Of a stretch of DNA of 64,000 nt, positions 9,920 to 19,263 are shown piece after piece. Position 1 is the first letter of the stretch. Each line of letters begins with the position of its first letter. The translations under genes and the position numbers were made by a program. The stretch spans positions 62,001-126,000 of the forward strand of contig NZ_BMQU01000007.1 of the NCBI RefSeq assembly GCF_014648275.1, in the 5' to 3' direction. The DNA comes from Pseudomonas laurentiana (GTDB lineage: Bacteria; Pseudomonadota; Gammaproteobacteria; Pseudomonadales; Pseudomonadaceae). Below the pieces are notes generated by a model. It was not told where the DNA came from. It saw nothing but the letters and a program-made list of their open reading frames with translations, and ran no database searches.

Positions 9920-10612
9920 GTGGCAGCCAAGAAAAAGCCCGCCCCCAAGCGCGGCGCCAGCCGCTATCAGGCGCCAGAGAAAAAGCCGATCCCCGGCTGG
10001 CTGTGGCTGGCCGTCGGCCTGACGGTCGGCGCGTTCATTGTTTTTCTGATGAAGCTTGATCCGAGCACCGACGAGGTCAAGCGGAGCAAGCCCGAACAGC
10101 AGAAAGCCGAGCGAGCCGCCGAAGCGAACAAGACGCCCCCAAGCCCGCAACAGCCAGTGAAGCCGAAGTACGACTTCTACACCCTGCTGCCCGAGTCGGA
10201 AGTCATCGTGCCGCCAGAAGCCGTACCGGAGAAGACGCCGCCGGTACCCGCCCAACCACAGCAGCCAGTCACACCGGCTGAAGCGGCGAAAATCGACACT
10301 GCCAGGGCCCAGGCCGCACTGCTGGGGCAGACGCCACCGCCACCACCGGTGGTGAAACCGGCAGCAACCACTCAGTTTTTCCTGCAGGCTGGCTCGTTCC
10401 GCAAGCAAGCCGATGCCGACAAGGTCCGTGCGCAGATCATTCTGCTCGGTCAGGCGGTGCAGGTTGAGTCCGGCATGGTCCGCGACGAAACCTGGTACCG
10501 CGTACTGGTGGGCCCGTTCAGCAACCGCGAACAACTGACCGTGGCCCAGAAGCAATTGGCCGGCAGCGGCTTCAGCAACCTGCTCCTGCAGCAGCGCCAA
10601 AACCGCCAGTAA
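9920..10612 (+). CDS. SPOR-domain membrane protein (FtsN-like)
   Basis: 230 aa, GTG start (MAAKKKPAPKRGASR). A short basic cytoplasmic tail is followed by one membrane helix (IPGWLWLAVGLTVGAFIVFL). A long proline/alanine-rich periplasmic linker (about 60-150) leads to a C-terminal SPOR domain (FFLQAGSFRKQADADKVRAQ, TWYRVLVGPFSNREQ) that binds denuded septal peptidoglycan. The architecture matches FtsN-like division proteins. Whether it is the essential FtsN of this organism cannot be decided here. It sits directly after argS, as in other pseudomonads. Confidence 0.85.
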   Translation: MAAKKKPAPKRGASRYQAPEKKPIPGWLWLAVGLTVGAFIVFLMKLDPSTDEVKRSKPEQQKAERAAEANKTPPSPQQPVKPKYDFYTLLPESEVIVPPEAVPEKTPPVPAQPQQPVTPAEAAKIDTARAQAALLGQTPPPPPVVKPAATTQFFLQAGSFRKQADADKVRAQIILLGQAVQVESGMVRDETWYRVLVGPFSNREQLTVAQKQLAGSGFSNLLLQQRQNRQ

Positions 10613-10618
10613 GCCCCC

Positions 10619-10652
10619 GCCCGGCAGCGCCTTAGCGCTGCTGGGCGTTTTT
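10619..10652. terminator. Intrinsic terminator after the SPOR gene, overlapping the TM2 gene 3' end
   Basis: Arms GCCCGGCAGCGC (10619-10630) and GCGCTGCTGGGC (10635-10646) pair with one G-T wobble around loop CTTA, followed by GTTTTT on the plus strand. It includes the last codons and stop (10632-10634) of the convergent TM2 gene. Confidence 0.82.
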
Positions 10653-11051
10653 CAGCGACACCTGGTCGTTCAGGGTCCAGAAGTCGTACAGCACGCCCAC
10701 CAGAAACAGCCCACCCGTTACCAGGTAGATCAGGCCGCTGATCCATTTGCCCTGGTACATGCGATGCACGCCGAATACCCCGAGAAACGTCAGCAGAATC
10801 CAGGCAATGTTGTAATCCAGCGGCCCGGAGTGAAAGCGCATGTCAGCCTCACGGTCCATCGACGGGATCAAGAACAGGTCGATCAGCCAGCCAATACCAA
10901 GCAGCCCCAGGGTAAAGAACCAGATCGTGCCCGTGACCGGCTTGCCATAGTAGAAACGGTGCGCGCCAAGGAAGCCAAAACACCACAGCAGATAGCCGAT
11001 AACCTTGCTGTGCGTGTCATGGTACGGCGGGCTCTGTTGATAACTGTTCAT
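10632..11051 (-). CDS. Membrane protein with two tandem TM2 domains
   Basis: 139 aa, start MNSYQQSPPYHDTHSK with GAGG 7 nt upstream. It holds two copies of the TM2 hairpin: GFLGAHRFYYGKPVTGTIWF and then GVFGVHRMYQGKWISGLIYL. Each is a GxxGxHRxYxGK signature followed by a glycine-rich helix ending in an acidic turn (WLIDLF, VLYDFW). Four membrane segments are predicted. TM2 proteins have no defined bacterial biochemical role, so I assign none. It is convergent with the SPOR gene and divergent from the NlpC/P60 gene. An AT-rich stretch lies upstream at 11070-11100. Confidence 0.85.
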   Translation of the reverse strand: MNSYQQSPPYHDTHSKVIGYLLWCFGFLGAHRFYYGKPVTGTIWFFTLGLLGIGWLIDLFLIPSMDREADMRFHSGPLDYNIAWILLTFLGVFGVHRMYQGKWISGLIYLVTGGLFLVGVLYDFWTLNDQVSLKNAQQR

Positions 11052-11206
11052 TCGTAGCCTCAGCGGGTTATGTGAAAATTTTCTAAATAAAAATGTGACT
11101 TTTCTGTAGCAAGCCGACGTATGGTGTCGCCGAAATCGACCAGCGGAGCAGAGTAGCGCAAAAAAGCTGTTATAAAGTTGCGCGCTAACCAACAAGAGCC
11201 CTGCCT

Positions 11207-11830
11207 ATGCGTCCCCTTTTCAAGACATGGCTGACTATTTGCCTATTATTGCCCCTGGCCGCCCACGCCACCAACCGTGAGCAACGTCTTCCTACTGGCT
11301 TCTCTGGCTACACCGCCAATGCCACCGGCGTACACGCCAACAAAGGTTCGGTATCCAAGGTTCACTATGCCAGCCGTAGTGCCACACCGAAAAAACCAAC
11401 GGCCAACCTGTCGGCCAAGCAGAGCAGCGATGTGCTGAGCCGCGCCGTCAATGCCCTAGGCACGCCCTACCGCTGGGGCGGCAGCAGCCCAAGCAAGGGC
11501 TTCGACTGCAGCGGCTTGGTCAAGTACGCCTTCAACGATATCGATGAAGTCGACCTGCCTCGCACCTCCAACGCCATGGCCAGCGGCCACGGCATCAAGG
11601 TCGATCAAAAAGACCTGAAGCCGGGTGACCTGCTGTTTTTCAACATCAAGAGCCGCAAGGTGAATCACGTCGCCATTTACCTGGGCAACGACCGTTTCAT
11701 CCATGCGCCACGCACGGGCAAGCGCGTCAGCATCGACACGCTGAACAAGCCTTACTGGCAGAACCACTATGTGGTCGCAAAACGTGTACTGCCCAAGGAC
11801 CAGCAACAGCTGAGCCTGGCCAAGCGCTAA
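11207..11830 (+). CDS. Secreted NlpC/P60 (C40) peptidoglycan endopeptidase
   Basis: 207 aa. Signal peptide MRPLFKTWLTICLLLPLAAHA ends near residue 21. A variable linker of about 60 residues follows, then the NlpC/P60 domain with NALGTPYRWGGSSPSKGFDC (catalytic Cys in DCSG), NHVAIYLGNDRFIHAP (catalytic His and third polar residue). Members cleave stem-peptide bonds, commonly gamma-D-Glu-mDAP. The stop codon overlaps that of the convergent PilT-like gene by 4 nt. A possible -10 (TTATAAAG) lies about 35 nt upstream of the start. Confidence 0.88.
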   Translation: MRPLFKTWLTICLLLPLAAHATNREQRLPTGFSGYTANATGVHANKGSVSKVHYASRSATPKKPTANLSAKQSSDVLSRAVNALGTPYRWGGSSPSKGFDCSGLVKYAFNDIDEVDLPRTSNAMASGHGIKVDQKDLKPGDLLFFNIKSRKVNHVAIYLGNDRFIHAPRTGKRVSIDTLNKPYWQNHYVVAKRVLPKDQQQLSLAKR

Positions 11831-12861
11831 AACGCACCGGGCGCACATCCCGCCATCCGGAGCGTACCCGCACTGATGGTACCCCTTGCCAGCAGACCCT
11901 GCAGACAACTGTCCAGGGTCTGCATGCCCAGTGCACCACCGGTCTGAATCGCAGACTGGATCTGTACCACCTTCCCCTCCCTGATCAAATTGCGGATCGC
12001 CGGCGTCATCAGCATGATTTCGTGTGCGGCCACCCGCCCGCCACCCGGCTTGCGCACCAGCACCTGCGACACAACAGCCTGCAGCGACTCGGCCAGCATC
12101 GTGCGCACCAATTGCTTCTCCTCGGCGGCAAACACATCGACGATTCGATCAACGGTCTTCGCTGCTGAACCGGTGTGCAGGGTGGCCAATACCAGATGCC
12201 CGGTTTCAGCCGCCGTCAGGGCCAGGCGGATCGTTTCCAGGTCCCTTAGCTCCCCCAGCATCAGTACATCGGGGTCCTGACGCAGTGCTGCACGCAATGC
12301 CGCGGCAAAACTGTGACTGTGACGCGGCACTTCGCGCTGACTGATACGGCCACGCACAGGGCTGTGGATAAACTCGATGGGATCTTCAACGGTGAGGATA
12401 TGCAGGGCGCGCTCGCGGTTCAGGTGATCGATCAAGGCTGCCAAGGTGGTGGACTTTCCCGAGCCGGTCGGACCGGTCACCAACACAAGGCCGCCGCGCA
12501 GTTCGGCGATTTGCCGGAAAACCGCACCCAGCCCCAACTCAGCGAGGCCACGCACCGACGAGGGGATCAACCGGAACACCGCCCCCACGCCTTGCAACTG
12601 CTCGAAGGCATTGACCCTGAAGCGCCCCACACCCGCCATGGCAAAGGAAAAATCGAGATCCTGAAGGGTTTTGAAATCCTTTTTTTGCTGATCCGTCATG
12701 ATGTGCGCGATTAACGCCCGCGCCTGATCAGGCTCAAGCGACGGCAAATCCAGCCGCAGCATCTCGCCATCCAGGCGGATCATTGGCACATCACCCGCCG
12801 CCAGGTGCAGGTCCGAGGCCCCCGCCTTGGCAGCAAGGGCCAGCAGTTCAGTCACATCCAT
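11827..12861 (-). CDS. pilT: PilT-like type IV pilus retraction ATPase
   Basis: 344 aa, the PilT length, start MDVTELLALAAKAGASDLHL. It has an N-terminal PAS-like domain, Walker A VTGPTGSGKSTTL (near 131), the Asp box (TVEDPIEFIH), Walker B DPDVLMLGELRDLETIR and the His box LATLHTGSAAKT. The C-terminal PilT signature LIREGKVVQIQSAIQTGG is present. It powers pilus depolymerisation in the canonical system. The sequence is recognisably PilT but diverges in the N-domain and C-terminal tail from well-known Pseudomonas PilT, and no pilU follows. It shares a 65-bp divergent promoter region with yggS. Confidence 0.85.
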   Translation of the reverse strand: MDVTELLALAAKAGASDLHLAAGDVPMIRLDGEMLRLDLPSLEPDQARALIAHIMTDQQKKDFKTLQDLDFSFAMAGVGRFRVNAFEQLQGVGAVFRLIPSSVRGLAELGLGAVFRQIAELRGGLVLVTGPTGSGKSTTLAALIDHLNRERALHILTVEDPIEFIHSPVRGRISQREVPRHSHSFAAALRAALRQDPDVLMLGELRDLETIRLALTAAETGHLVLATLHTGSAAKTVDRIVDVFAAEEKQLVRTMLAESLQAVVSQVLVRKPGGGRVAAHEIMLMTPAIRNLIREGKVVQIQSAIQTGGALGMQTLDSCLQGLLARGTISAGTLRMAGCAPGAF

Positions 12862-12926
12862 AAGACTCCCCAAACATCGCCAAGCAGGTAGAATGCCGCA
12901 GACCCAAAGAGCCGCTGGCATCGATC

Positions 12927-13613
12927 ATGTCCACCATAGCAGACAACATTTCCACCCTCGCCGAGCGCATCCACCGTGCCGCCGAGACTGCCGGGCGAGA
13001 TCCGGCCAGCATCAAGCTGCTGGCCGTGAGCAAGACCAAACCTGCCGCCGCCGTGCGCGAAGCATTCGCCGCCGGCCTGCGCGACATGGGCGAGAACTAC
13101 CTGCAGGAAGCCTTGGGCAAACAGGTCGAATTAACCGACCTGCCCTTGACCTGGCACTTCATCGGCCCCATTCAGTCGAACAAGACGCGCGCAATCGCCG
13201 AGCACTTCGACTGGGTACATTCCGTGGATCGCCTGAAAATCGCTCAACGCCTTTCCGAACAACGCCCCGAAACGCTTGAGCCACTGAATATCTGTATTCA
13301 GGTCAACGTCAGCGGCGAAGACAGCAAATCCGGCTGTACCCCAGAGGAATTGCCCGCGCTGGCCGCTGCCATCGCGGCGCTGCCACGGCTGCGACTGCGC
13401 GGTTTGATGGCAATACCCGAGCCTACCGACGACCGCGCCGCGCAGGACGCAGCCTTTGCCAAGGTACGCGACCTGCAGGCCAGCCTGGCCTTGCCACTCG
13501 ACACGTTGTCCATGGGCATGAGCCACGACCTGGAATCGGCGATTGCACAGGGCGCGACCTGGGTGCGCATCGGTACCGCACTGTTTGGTGCGCGTGACTA
13601 CGGCCAACCCTGA
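12927..13613 (+). CDS. yggS: YggS/PipY family pyridoxal-phosphate homeostasis protein
   Basis: 228 aa PLP-binding protein of the alanine-racemase-like TIM-barrel fold, without known catalytic activity, that keeps PLP and amino/keto-acid pools in balance. The PLP lysine lies in LLAVSKTKPAAAVREAF. GENYLQEALGKQ, WHFIGPIQSNKTR and LSMGMSHDLESAI are family signatures. It is followed after 35 nt by proC and then yggT, the conserved order. Confidence 0.94.
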   Translation: MSTIADNISTLAERIHRAAETAGRDPASIKLLAVSKTKPAAAVREAFAAGLRDMGENYLQEALGKQVELTDLPLTWHFIGPIQSNKTRAIAEHFDWVHSVDRLKIAQRLSEQRPETLEPLNICIQVNVSGEDSKSGCTPEELPALAAAIAALPRLRLRGLMAIPEPTDDRAAQDAAFAKVRDLQASLALPLDTLSMGMSHDLESAIAQGATWVRIGTALFGARDYGQP

Positions 13614-13648
13614 CCCTGTTTTATTCACTTTTTCGACAAGGACCTGAC

Positions 13649-14467
13649 ATGAGCAAGACTCGTATTGCCTTTATCGGTGCGGGCAACATGGCCGCCAGCC
13701 TGATCGGCGGCCTGCGCGCACAGGGCCTGGAGGCTGCGCAAATTTGCGCCAGCGACCCTGGTGCCGAACAGCGCGCCAAGATTCACGCCGAACACGGCAT
13801 CGAGATGTTCGCCGACAACGCCCAGGCCATCGATGGCGCCGACGTAATCGTGCTGGCCGTCAAACCCCAGGCCATGAAAGCCGTTTGCCTGGCCCTGCAA
13901 CCCAGCCTCCAGCCAAACCAACTGATCGTCTCGATTGCTGCCGGCATCACCTGTGCCAGCATGAACCAGTGGCTGGGTGCCCAGCCGATCGTGCGCTGCA
14001 TGCCCAACACCCCGGCACTGCTGCGCCAGGGCGTTAGCGGCCTGTTCGCCACCGCCCAGGTCAGTGCCGAACAGCGCCAGCAGGCCGAACAACTGCTCTC
14101 GGCCGTTGGCATCGCGCTGTGGCTGGAACAGGAACAACAACTGGACGCGGTCACCGCCGTATCCGGCAGCGGCCCGGCTTACTTCTTCCTGCTGATCGAG
14201 GCCATGACCGCAGCCGGCGAGAAGCTTGGCCTGCCACGTGAAACCGCAGCACGCCTGACCCTGCAAACGGCACTGGGCGCCGCGCAAATGGCGGTCAACA
14301 GCGATGTAGACGCAGCCGAGCTGCGCCGTCGAGTGACCTCCCCAGCGGGCACTACAGAAGCTGCGATCAAGTCCTTCCAGGCCGATGGATTCGAAGCGCT
14401 GGTGGAAAAAGCGCTGGGCGCAGCTGCGCATCGCTCGGCCGAACTGGCCGAACAACTAGGCAATTAA
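13649..14467 (+). CDS. proC: Pyrroline-5-carboxylate reductase
   Basis: Last step of proline synthesis: NAD(P)H-dependent reduction of P5C. 272 aa, start MSKTRIAFIGAGNMAASLIG with the Rossmann GxGxMA motif. VLAVKPQAM, RCMPNTPALLRQGVSGLFA and the signature AVSGSGPAYFFLLIEAMTAA are present, with the C-terminal dimer helix RRVTSPAGTTEAAI. SD AAGGA lies 7 nt upstream. Cytoplasmic; operon with yggS and yggT. Confidence 0.97.
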   Translation: MSKTRIAFIGAGNMAASLIGGLRAQGLEAAQICASDPGAEQRAKIHAEHGIEMFADNAQAIDGADVIVLAVKPQAMKAVCLALQPSLQPNQLIVSIAAGITCASMNQWLGAQPIVRCMPNTPALLRQGVSGLFATAQVSAEQRQQAEQLLSAVGIALWLEQEQQLDAVTAVSGSGPAYFFLLIEAMTAAGEKLGLPRETAARLTLQTALGAAQMAVNSDVDAAELRRRVTSPAGTTEAAIKSFQADGFEALVEKALGAAAHRSAELAEQLGN

Positions 14468-14477
14468 GGAGCCGAAG

Positions 14478-15068
14478 ATGATCGGACTGAACACCGCTGC
14501 AATCTACATTCTGCAGACCCTCGGCAGCCTGTTCCTGCTGATCGTGATGCTGCGCTTCATCCTGCAGCTGGTTCGCGCAGACTTCTACAACCCGCTCAGC
14601 CAGTTTGCCGTGCGCGCCACCCAGCCGCTGCTCAAGCCATTGCGCCGGATCATCCCAAGCCTGTTCGGCCTGGACATGTCGTCGTTGCTGCTGGCACTGG
14701 CGGTGCAACTGCTGCTGATGGGCCTGACCTTGCTGTTGGCCTACGGCACTACCGGCAATCCGGTGCAACTGCTGATCTGGTCGATCATTGGCGTAACCGC
14801 GTTGTTCCTGAAGATCTTCTTCTTCGCCCTGATCATCAGCGTGATCCTGTCGTGGGTAGCACCGGGCAGCCACAACCCCGGTGCCGAGCTGGTCAACCAG
14901 ATCTGCGATCCGTTCCTGGCCCCGTTCCGGCGCCTGCTGCCAAACCTGGGCGGCCTGGATATCTCGCCGATCCTGGCATTCATGGCGCTGAAACTGATCG
15001 ACATGCTGGTCATCAACAACCTGGCCGCCATGACCGCCATGCCAGAGATCCTGCGCCTGCTGGTCTGA
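14478..15068 (+). CDS. yggT: YggT family integral membrane protein
   Basis: 196 aa with two copies of the YGGT hairpin unit, each with a hydrophobic helix, an RxxxPLLxPLRR-type segment (FAVRATQPLLKPLRRIIP, then NQICDPFLAPFRRLLPNLGG) and a following helix. It is an inner-membrane protein of uncertain role, linked in the literature to osmotic tolerance. It starts 10 nt after proC with SD AAGGAG and is certainly co-transcribed. Confidence 0.92.
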   Translation: MIGLNTAAIYILQTLGSLFLLIVMLRFILQLVRADFYNPLSQFAVRATQPLLKPLRRIIPSLFGLDMSSLLLALAVQLLLMGLTLLLAYGTTGNPVQLLIWSIIGVTALFLKIFFFALIISVILSWVAPGSHNPGAELVNQICDPFLAPFRRLLPNLGGLDISPILAFMALKLIDMLVINNLAAMTAMPEILRLLV

Positions 15069-15101
15069 TTTCAGGCCTGACAACACCGCGCCTGTAGACG
15101 C

Positions 15102-15144
15102 GGCCTTGCCGACGATGAATTCATACCGCTTCGTCGGCAAGGCC
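15102..15144. terminator. Long inverted repeat after yggT, probable terminator or REP-like hairpin
   Basis: Arms GGCCTTGCCGACGA (15102-15115) and TCGTCGGCAAGGCC (15131-15144) are perfectly complementary over 14 bp, with a 15-nt loop. It lies between yggT and metX. No T-run follows, so termination strength is uncertain. Confidence 0.6.
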
Positions 15145-15220
15145 AGCCATCTACCACGCGGCTTGCCCCCCACCCCAGCGGTCTTTAGACTTACGCCTCA
15201 TTTAAGCGTGAGCAGGGTCG

Positions 15221-16360
15221 ATGTCCACTGTCTTTCCCGAAGATTCGGTCGGTCTGGTAACACCGCAACTGGCGCACTTCAGCGACCCACTGGCCCTGGC
15301 CTGCGGTCGATCGCTGGCCGCCTACGACCTGATGTACGAAACCTACGGCACACTCAACAGCAGCGCGAGCAACGCCGTGCTGATCTGTCATGCCCTGTCG
15401 GGGCACCACCACGCGGCGGGCTATCACAGCCCCGATGACCGCAAACCCGGCTGGTGGGACAGTTGCATCGGCCCCGGCAAACCCATCGACACCAACCGTT
15501 TCTTCGTCGTCAGCCTGAACAACCTCGGGGGCTGCAACGGATCGACCGGCCCGAGCAGCGTGAACCCGGCGACCGGCAAGCCTTTTGGTGCCGAGTTCCC
15601 GGTACTCACCGTGGAAGACTGGGTACACAGCCAGGCACGCCTGGCCGACCGGCTCGGCATCAGCACCTGGGCGGCGGTCGTGGGTGGCAGCCTCGGCGGC
15701 ATGCAGGCACTGCAGTGGACCATCAGCTACCCCGAGCGGGTACGCCACTGCCTGACCATCGCCTCCGCACCGAAGCTCTCGGCACAGAACATCGCCTTCA
15801 ACGAAGTGGCGCGCCAGGCCATCCTGTCCGACCCGGAGTTCCATGGCGGCTACTTCCAGGAGCATGGCGTAATTCCCAAGCGCGGCCTGATGCTGGCGCG
15901 CATGGTCGGGCACATTACCTACCTGTCCGATGACTCGATGGGCGAGAAGTTTGGCCGCGAGCTGAAAAGCGACAAGCTCAACTACGACTTCCACAGCGTG
16001 GAGTTCCAGGTGGAGAGCTACCTGCGCTATCAGGGCGAAGAGTTCTCCGGGCGTTTCGACGCCAACACCTACCTGCTGATGACCAAGGCGCTGGACTACT
16101 ACGACCCGGCTGCTGCCCATGGTGGTGACTTGGCCGCAACCCTGGCCGGCGTCAAAGCCGACTTCTGCGTGATGTCGTTCACTACCGACTGGCGTTTCTC
16201 GCCGGCTCGCTCGCGGGAAATCGTCGACGCACTGATGGCCGCGAAGAAAAACGTCTGCTACCTGGAGATCGACGCGCCTCAAGGCCACGATGCCTTCCTG
16301 ATCCCGATCCCACGGTACCTGCAGGCCTTCTCCCGCTACATGAACCGCATTGCCCTCTGA
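15221..16360 (+). CDS. metX: Homoserine O-acyltransferase (MetX; succinyl-type in Pseudomonas)
   Basis: First committed step of methionine synthesis, acylating homoserine. 379 aa alpha/beta hydrolase fold. The nucleophile serine sits in [14 protein letters not shown], the catalytic Asp in the FTTDWRFSP region and the His in [24 protein letters not shown] is the family oxyanion region. In pseudomonads MetX uses succinyl-CoA, but the acyl donor cannot be read with certainty by eye. It is followed 7 nt later by metW, its usual partner. Confidence 0.95.
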   Translation: MSTVFPEDSVGLVTPQLAHFSDPLALACGRSLAAYDLMYETYGTLNSSASNAVLICHALSGHHHAAGYHSPDDRKPGWWDSCIGPGKPIDTNRFFVVSLNNLGGCNGSTGPSSVNPATGKPFGAEFPVLTVEDWVHSQARLADRLGISTWAAVVGGSLGGMQALQWTISYPERVRHCLTIASAPKLSAQNIAFNEVARQAILSDPEFHGGYFQEHGVIPKRGLMLARMVGHITYLSDDSMGEKFGRELKSDKLNYDFHSVEFQVESYLRYQGEEFSGRFDANTYLLMTKALDYYDPAAAHGGDLAATLAGVKADFCVMSFTTDWRFSPARSREIVDALMAAKKNVCYLEIDAPQGHDAFLIPIPRYLQAFSRYMNRIAL

Positions 16361-16367
16361 GGACCCC

Positions 16368-16988
16368 ATGAGAGCCGATCTGGAAATCATCCAAGACTGG
16401 ATCCCCGCCGGCAGCCGGGTACTCGACCTTGGCTGCGGTAATGGCGAGCTATTGGCTTCGCTGCGCGCCAACAAACAGGTAACCGGCTACGGCCTGGAAA
16501 TCGACCCCGACAACATCGCCGAATGCGTGGCCAAGGGCGTCAACGTCATCGAACAGGACCTCGACAAGGGCCTGGGCAACTTTGCCAGCAACAGCTTCGA
16601 TGTCGTGGTCATGACCCAGGCCCTGCAGGCCGTCGAATACCCAGACCGGATTCTCGACGAAATGCTGCGGGTCGGTCGCCAGTGCATCATCACCTTCCCC
16701 AACTTCGGTCATTGGCGCTGCCGCTGGTACCTGGCGACCAAAGGCCGCATGCCGGTTTCGGACTTCATGCCGTATACCTGGTACAACACGCCGAACATCC
16801 ACTTCTGCACCTTCGAAGACTTCGAGGCGCTGTGCCGCGAGCGCCGGGCACAAGTACTCGACCGCCTGGCGGTAGACCATTTGCACCGTCACGGGTGGGC
16901 AAGCAAGCTTTGGCCTAATCTACTAGGGGAGATCGGCATTTACCGTGTCAACAGCCCGGGCCTGCAGGAACATCAGGTCGCGGTTTAA
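16368..16988 (+). CDS. metW: Methionine biosynthesis protein MetW
   Basis: 206 aa, start MRADLEIIQDWIPAGSRVLD. Class I SAM-methyltransferase-like fold with VLDLGCGNGELL. YLATKGRMPVSDFMPYTWYN is the MetW signature. MetW is required with MetX for full homoserine acylation in proteobacteria, and its catalytic role is unsettled. SD GAGGA sits just upstream. The frame opens six codons earlier without support. Confidence 0.93.
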   Translation: MRADLEIIQDWIPAGSRVLDLGCGNGELLASLRANKQVTGYGLEIDPDNIAECVAKGVNVIEQDLDKGLGNFASNSFDVVVMTQALQAVEYPDRILDEMLRVGRQCIITFPNFGHWRCRWYLATKGRMPVSDFMPYTWYNTPNIHFCTFEDFEALCRERRAQVLDRLAVDHLHRHGWASKLWPNLLGEIGIYRVNSPGLQEHQVAV

Positions 16989-17015
16989 CCCCGCCCTTTT
17001 TCGAGGAGTACGATC

Positions 17016-17450
17016 ATGCGCCGTCTAGTCCTGTTTCTATGCAGCCTGTGCCTGGCCATCCCGGTCCTGGCTGCCGATGCCGCCAAGCCCGAGCGCAAGG
17101 AAGTCTTCGGTGATGTGACTGTTCACTACAGCGTCTTCAATTCCGGCTTCCTGCAACCCGCGACTGCACAGGCCGCAGGCCTTGTGCGCAGCAAGAACCA
17201 GGGCGTACTGAACATTACGGTGCTCAAGGACGGCAAGGCCAGCACCGCCTCGGTCAGCGGCACTGTCAGCGACCTGACCAGCCGCAAGACCGACCTGACC
17301 TTCAAGCAGGTCAGTGATCAGGGCGCGGTGTACTACATTGCCCAGTTCCCGGTGCAGCAGCCCGAAACCTACACCTTCACGGTCACTGTCGGTGCCGCTG
17401 GCAAAACCAACAGTTTCAGCTTTAACCAGGAAGTATTCCCAGGCGAATGA
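17016..17450 (+). CDS. DUF4426 periplasmic protein
   Basis: 144 aa. Clear signal peptide ([19 protein letters not shown], cleavage after LAADA). The mature part is predicted beta-rich ([30 protein letters not shown]), a single DUF4426 domain. The function is unknown. SD CGAGGAG precedes the start. The stop overlaps the rdgB start (ATGA), so the two are translationally coupled. Confidence 0.85.
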   Translation: MRRLVLFLCSLCLAIPVLAADAAKPERKEVFGDVTVHYSVFNSGFLQPATAQAAGLVRSKNQGVLNITVLKDGKASTASVSGTVSDLTSRKTDLTFKQVSDQGAVYYIAQFPVQQPETYTFTVTVGAAGKTNSFSFNQEVFPGE

Positions 17451-18043
17451 TGACTTTTCCACAGCTCGTATTGGCCAGCCATAACGCCGGCAAACTGAAA
17501 GAACTCCAGGCCATGCTCGGCGATTCGGTTCAACTGCGTTCAATCGGTGAATTCAGTAGCGTAGAGCCCGAGGAAACCGGCCTGTCGTTCGTTGAAAATG
17601 CCATCCTCAAGGCCCGTAATGCAGCGCGCATTTCCGGGTTGCCGGCGTTGGCCGACGATTCAGGGCTGGCCGTGGACTTCCTCGGTGGCGCCCCGGGCAT
17701 CTACTCGGCACGCTACGCCGATGGCCAGGGCGACGCGGCCAACAACACCAAGCTGCTCGATGCCCTCAAAGACGTGCCACACGACCAGCGCGGCGCACAG
17801 TTCGTGTGCGTCCTGGCACTGGTACGACACGCTGACGATCCACTGCCCATTCTCTGCGAAGGTCTCTGGCACGGTCGTATCCTGACCGAAGCCAGCGGTG
17901 CCAACGGTTTTGGTTATGACCCGTTGTTCTGGGTGCCGGAGCGCAACTGCTCCAGCGCCGAACTGAACCCGGTGGAGAAAAACCAGTTGAGCCACCGCGC
18001 ACGCGCCATGAGCCTGCTGCGACAGCGCCTGGGCCTGGCATGA
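17447..18043 (+). CDS. rdgB: Non-canonical purine NTP pyrophosphatase (ITPase)
   Basis: Hydrolyses dITP/XTP to clean the nucleotide pool. 198 aa. [11 protein letters not shown] binds the substrate phosphates, and [15 protein letters not shown] with [16 protein letters not shown] carries the catalytic and metal acids. [12 protein letters not shown] and SHRARAM are also typical. The start is ATG 17447 or the next codon, ATG 17450. Start and stop overlap the neighbours by ATGA on both sides. Confidence 0.96.
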   Translation: MMTFPQLVLASHNAGKLKELQAMLGDSVQLRSIGEFSSVEPEETGLSFVENAILKARNAARISGLPALADDSGLAVDFLGGAPGIYSARYADGQGDAANNTKLLDALKDVPHDQRGAQFVCVLALVRHADDPLPILCEGLWHGRILTEASGANGFGYDPLFWVPERNCSSAELNPVEKNQLSHRARAMSLLRQRLGLA

Positions 18044-19254
18044 CCGAGCATTCGCCAGCACAGCCTCTGCACCTGAGCGAGGCTGGCTTCAGCTCCCAGG
18101 CACCTCGGCTGGCACTGCCGCAGCTGCCACCACTCGCGCTGTATATCCACATCCCCTGGTGCGTGCGCAAATGTCCGTACTGCGACTTCAACTCTCATGC
18201 AGCCAGTGCCGAGTTGCCGGAAGAGGCCTACGTCGACGCCCTGCTGGCCGACCTTGAGCAGGAATTGCCCGCAGTTTATGGCCGCCCGCTGAGCTCGATC
18301 TTCTTCGGGGGGGGTACCCCCAGCCTGTTCAGCGCGCAAGCACTGGGTCGGCTGCTGGCGGGTGTCGAACAGCGCATCCCGTTCGCCAGCGACATTGAGA
18401 TCACCCTGGAGGCCAACCCCGGAACGTTCGAGCAGGAGAAGTTCACCGCCTACCGGCAACTGGGCATCAACCGCCTGTCGATCGGCATCCAGAGCTTCCA
18501 ACAAGCCAAGCTCGAAGCCCTGGGGCGTATCCACAACGGTGAAGAAGCCGTGCGTGCGGCCGACATGGCGCGACGTGCCGGGTTCGACAACTTCAACCTG
18601 GACCTGATGCACGGTTTGCCCGATCAGTCCCTGGATGACGCCTTGAGCGACTTGCGCCAGGCTATTGCCATGGGCCCGACCCACCTGTCCTGGTACCAGT
18701 TGACCCTGGAACCGAACACGGTGTTCTGGAACCAGCCACCGGTTCTGCCCGAGGACGACATCCTCTGGGACATCCAGGAAGCCGGCCAAGCCCTGCTTGC
18801 CGAGCACGGCTACGCCCAGTACGAAGTGTCCGCCTATGCCCAGCCCGGACGCGCCGCACGGCACAACCTGAACTATTGGAGCTTTGGCGACTTCATCGGC
18901 ATTGGCGCGGGCGCCCATGGCAAGCTCAGCCACCCGGACGGGCGCATCGTTCGCACCTGGAAGACCCGCCTGCCCAAGGACTACCTGAACCCGGCCAAAG
19001 CCTTCAAGGCGGGTGAAAAACTGCTGCCCGTAGACGAACTGCCGTTCGAGTTCCTGATGAATGCCCTGCGCCTGACTCAAGGGGTAGATGCCGAGCTGTT
19101 CAGTCAGCGCACCGGACTGCCGATGGCACAGCTGGCGGCGGCACGTCGTGAAGCCGAACAAAAAGGACTTTTGCAGGTCGAACCGACGCGACTGGTGGCC
19201 ACACCACGCGGCCAGTTGTTCCTCAACGACCTGCTGCAGTATTTCTTGACCTAA
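18040..19254 (+). CDS. hemW: Radical SAM protein HemW (heme chaperone, formerly HemN-like)
   Basis: 404 aa. The radical-SAM cluster motif is [13 protein letters not shown] (CxxxCxxC), followed by [23 protein letters not shown]-like [16 protein letters not shown] and the C-terminal HemW domain ([12 protein letters not shown]). It lacks the extra N-terminal region and cysteine of true coproporphyrinogen dehydrogenase HemN, so the HemW heme-chaperone assignment is preferred. ATGA overlap with rdgB. Confidence 0.92.
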   Translation: MTEHSPAQPLHLSEAGFSSQAPRLALPQLPPLALYIHIPWCVRKCPYCDFNSHAASAELPEEAYVDALLADLEQELPAVYGRPLSSIFFGGGTPSLFSAQALGRLLAGVEQRIPFASDIEITLEANPGTFEQEKFTAYRQLGINRLSIGIQSFQQAKLEALGRIHNGEEAVRAADMARRAGFDNFNLDLMHGLPDQSLDDALSDLRQAIAMGPTHLSWYQLTLEPNTVFWNQPPVLPEDDILWDIQEAGQALLAEHGYAQYEVSAYAQPGRAARHNLNYWSFGDFIGIGAGAHGKLSHPDGRIVRTWKTRLPKDYLNPAKAFKAGEKLLPVDELPFEFLMNALRLTQGVDAELFSQRTGLPMAQLAAARREAEQKGLLQVEPTRLVATPRGQLFLNDLLQYFLT

Positions 19255-19263
19255 GGATTGCGA

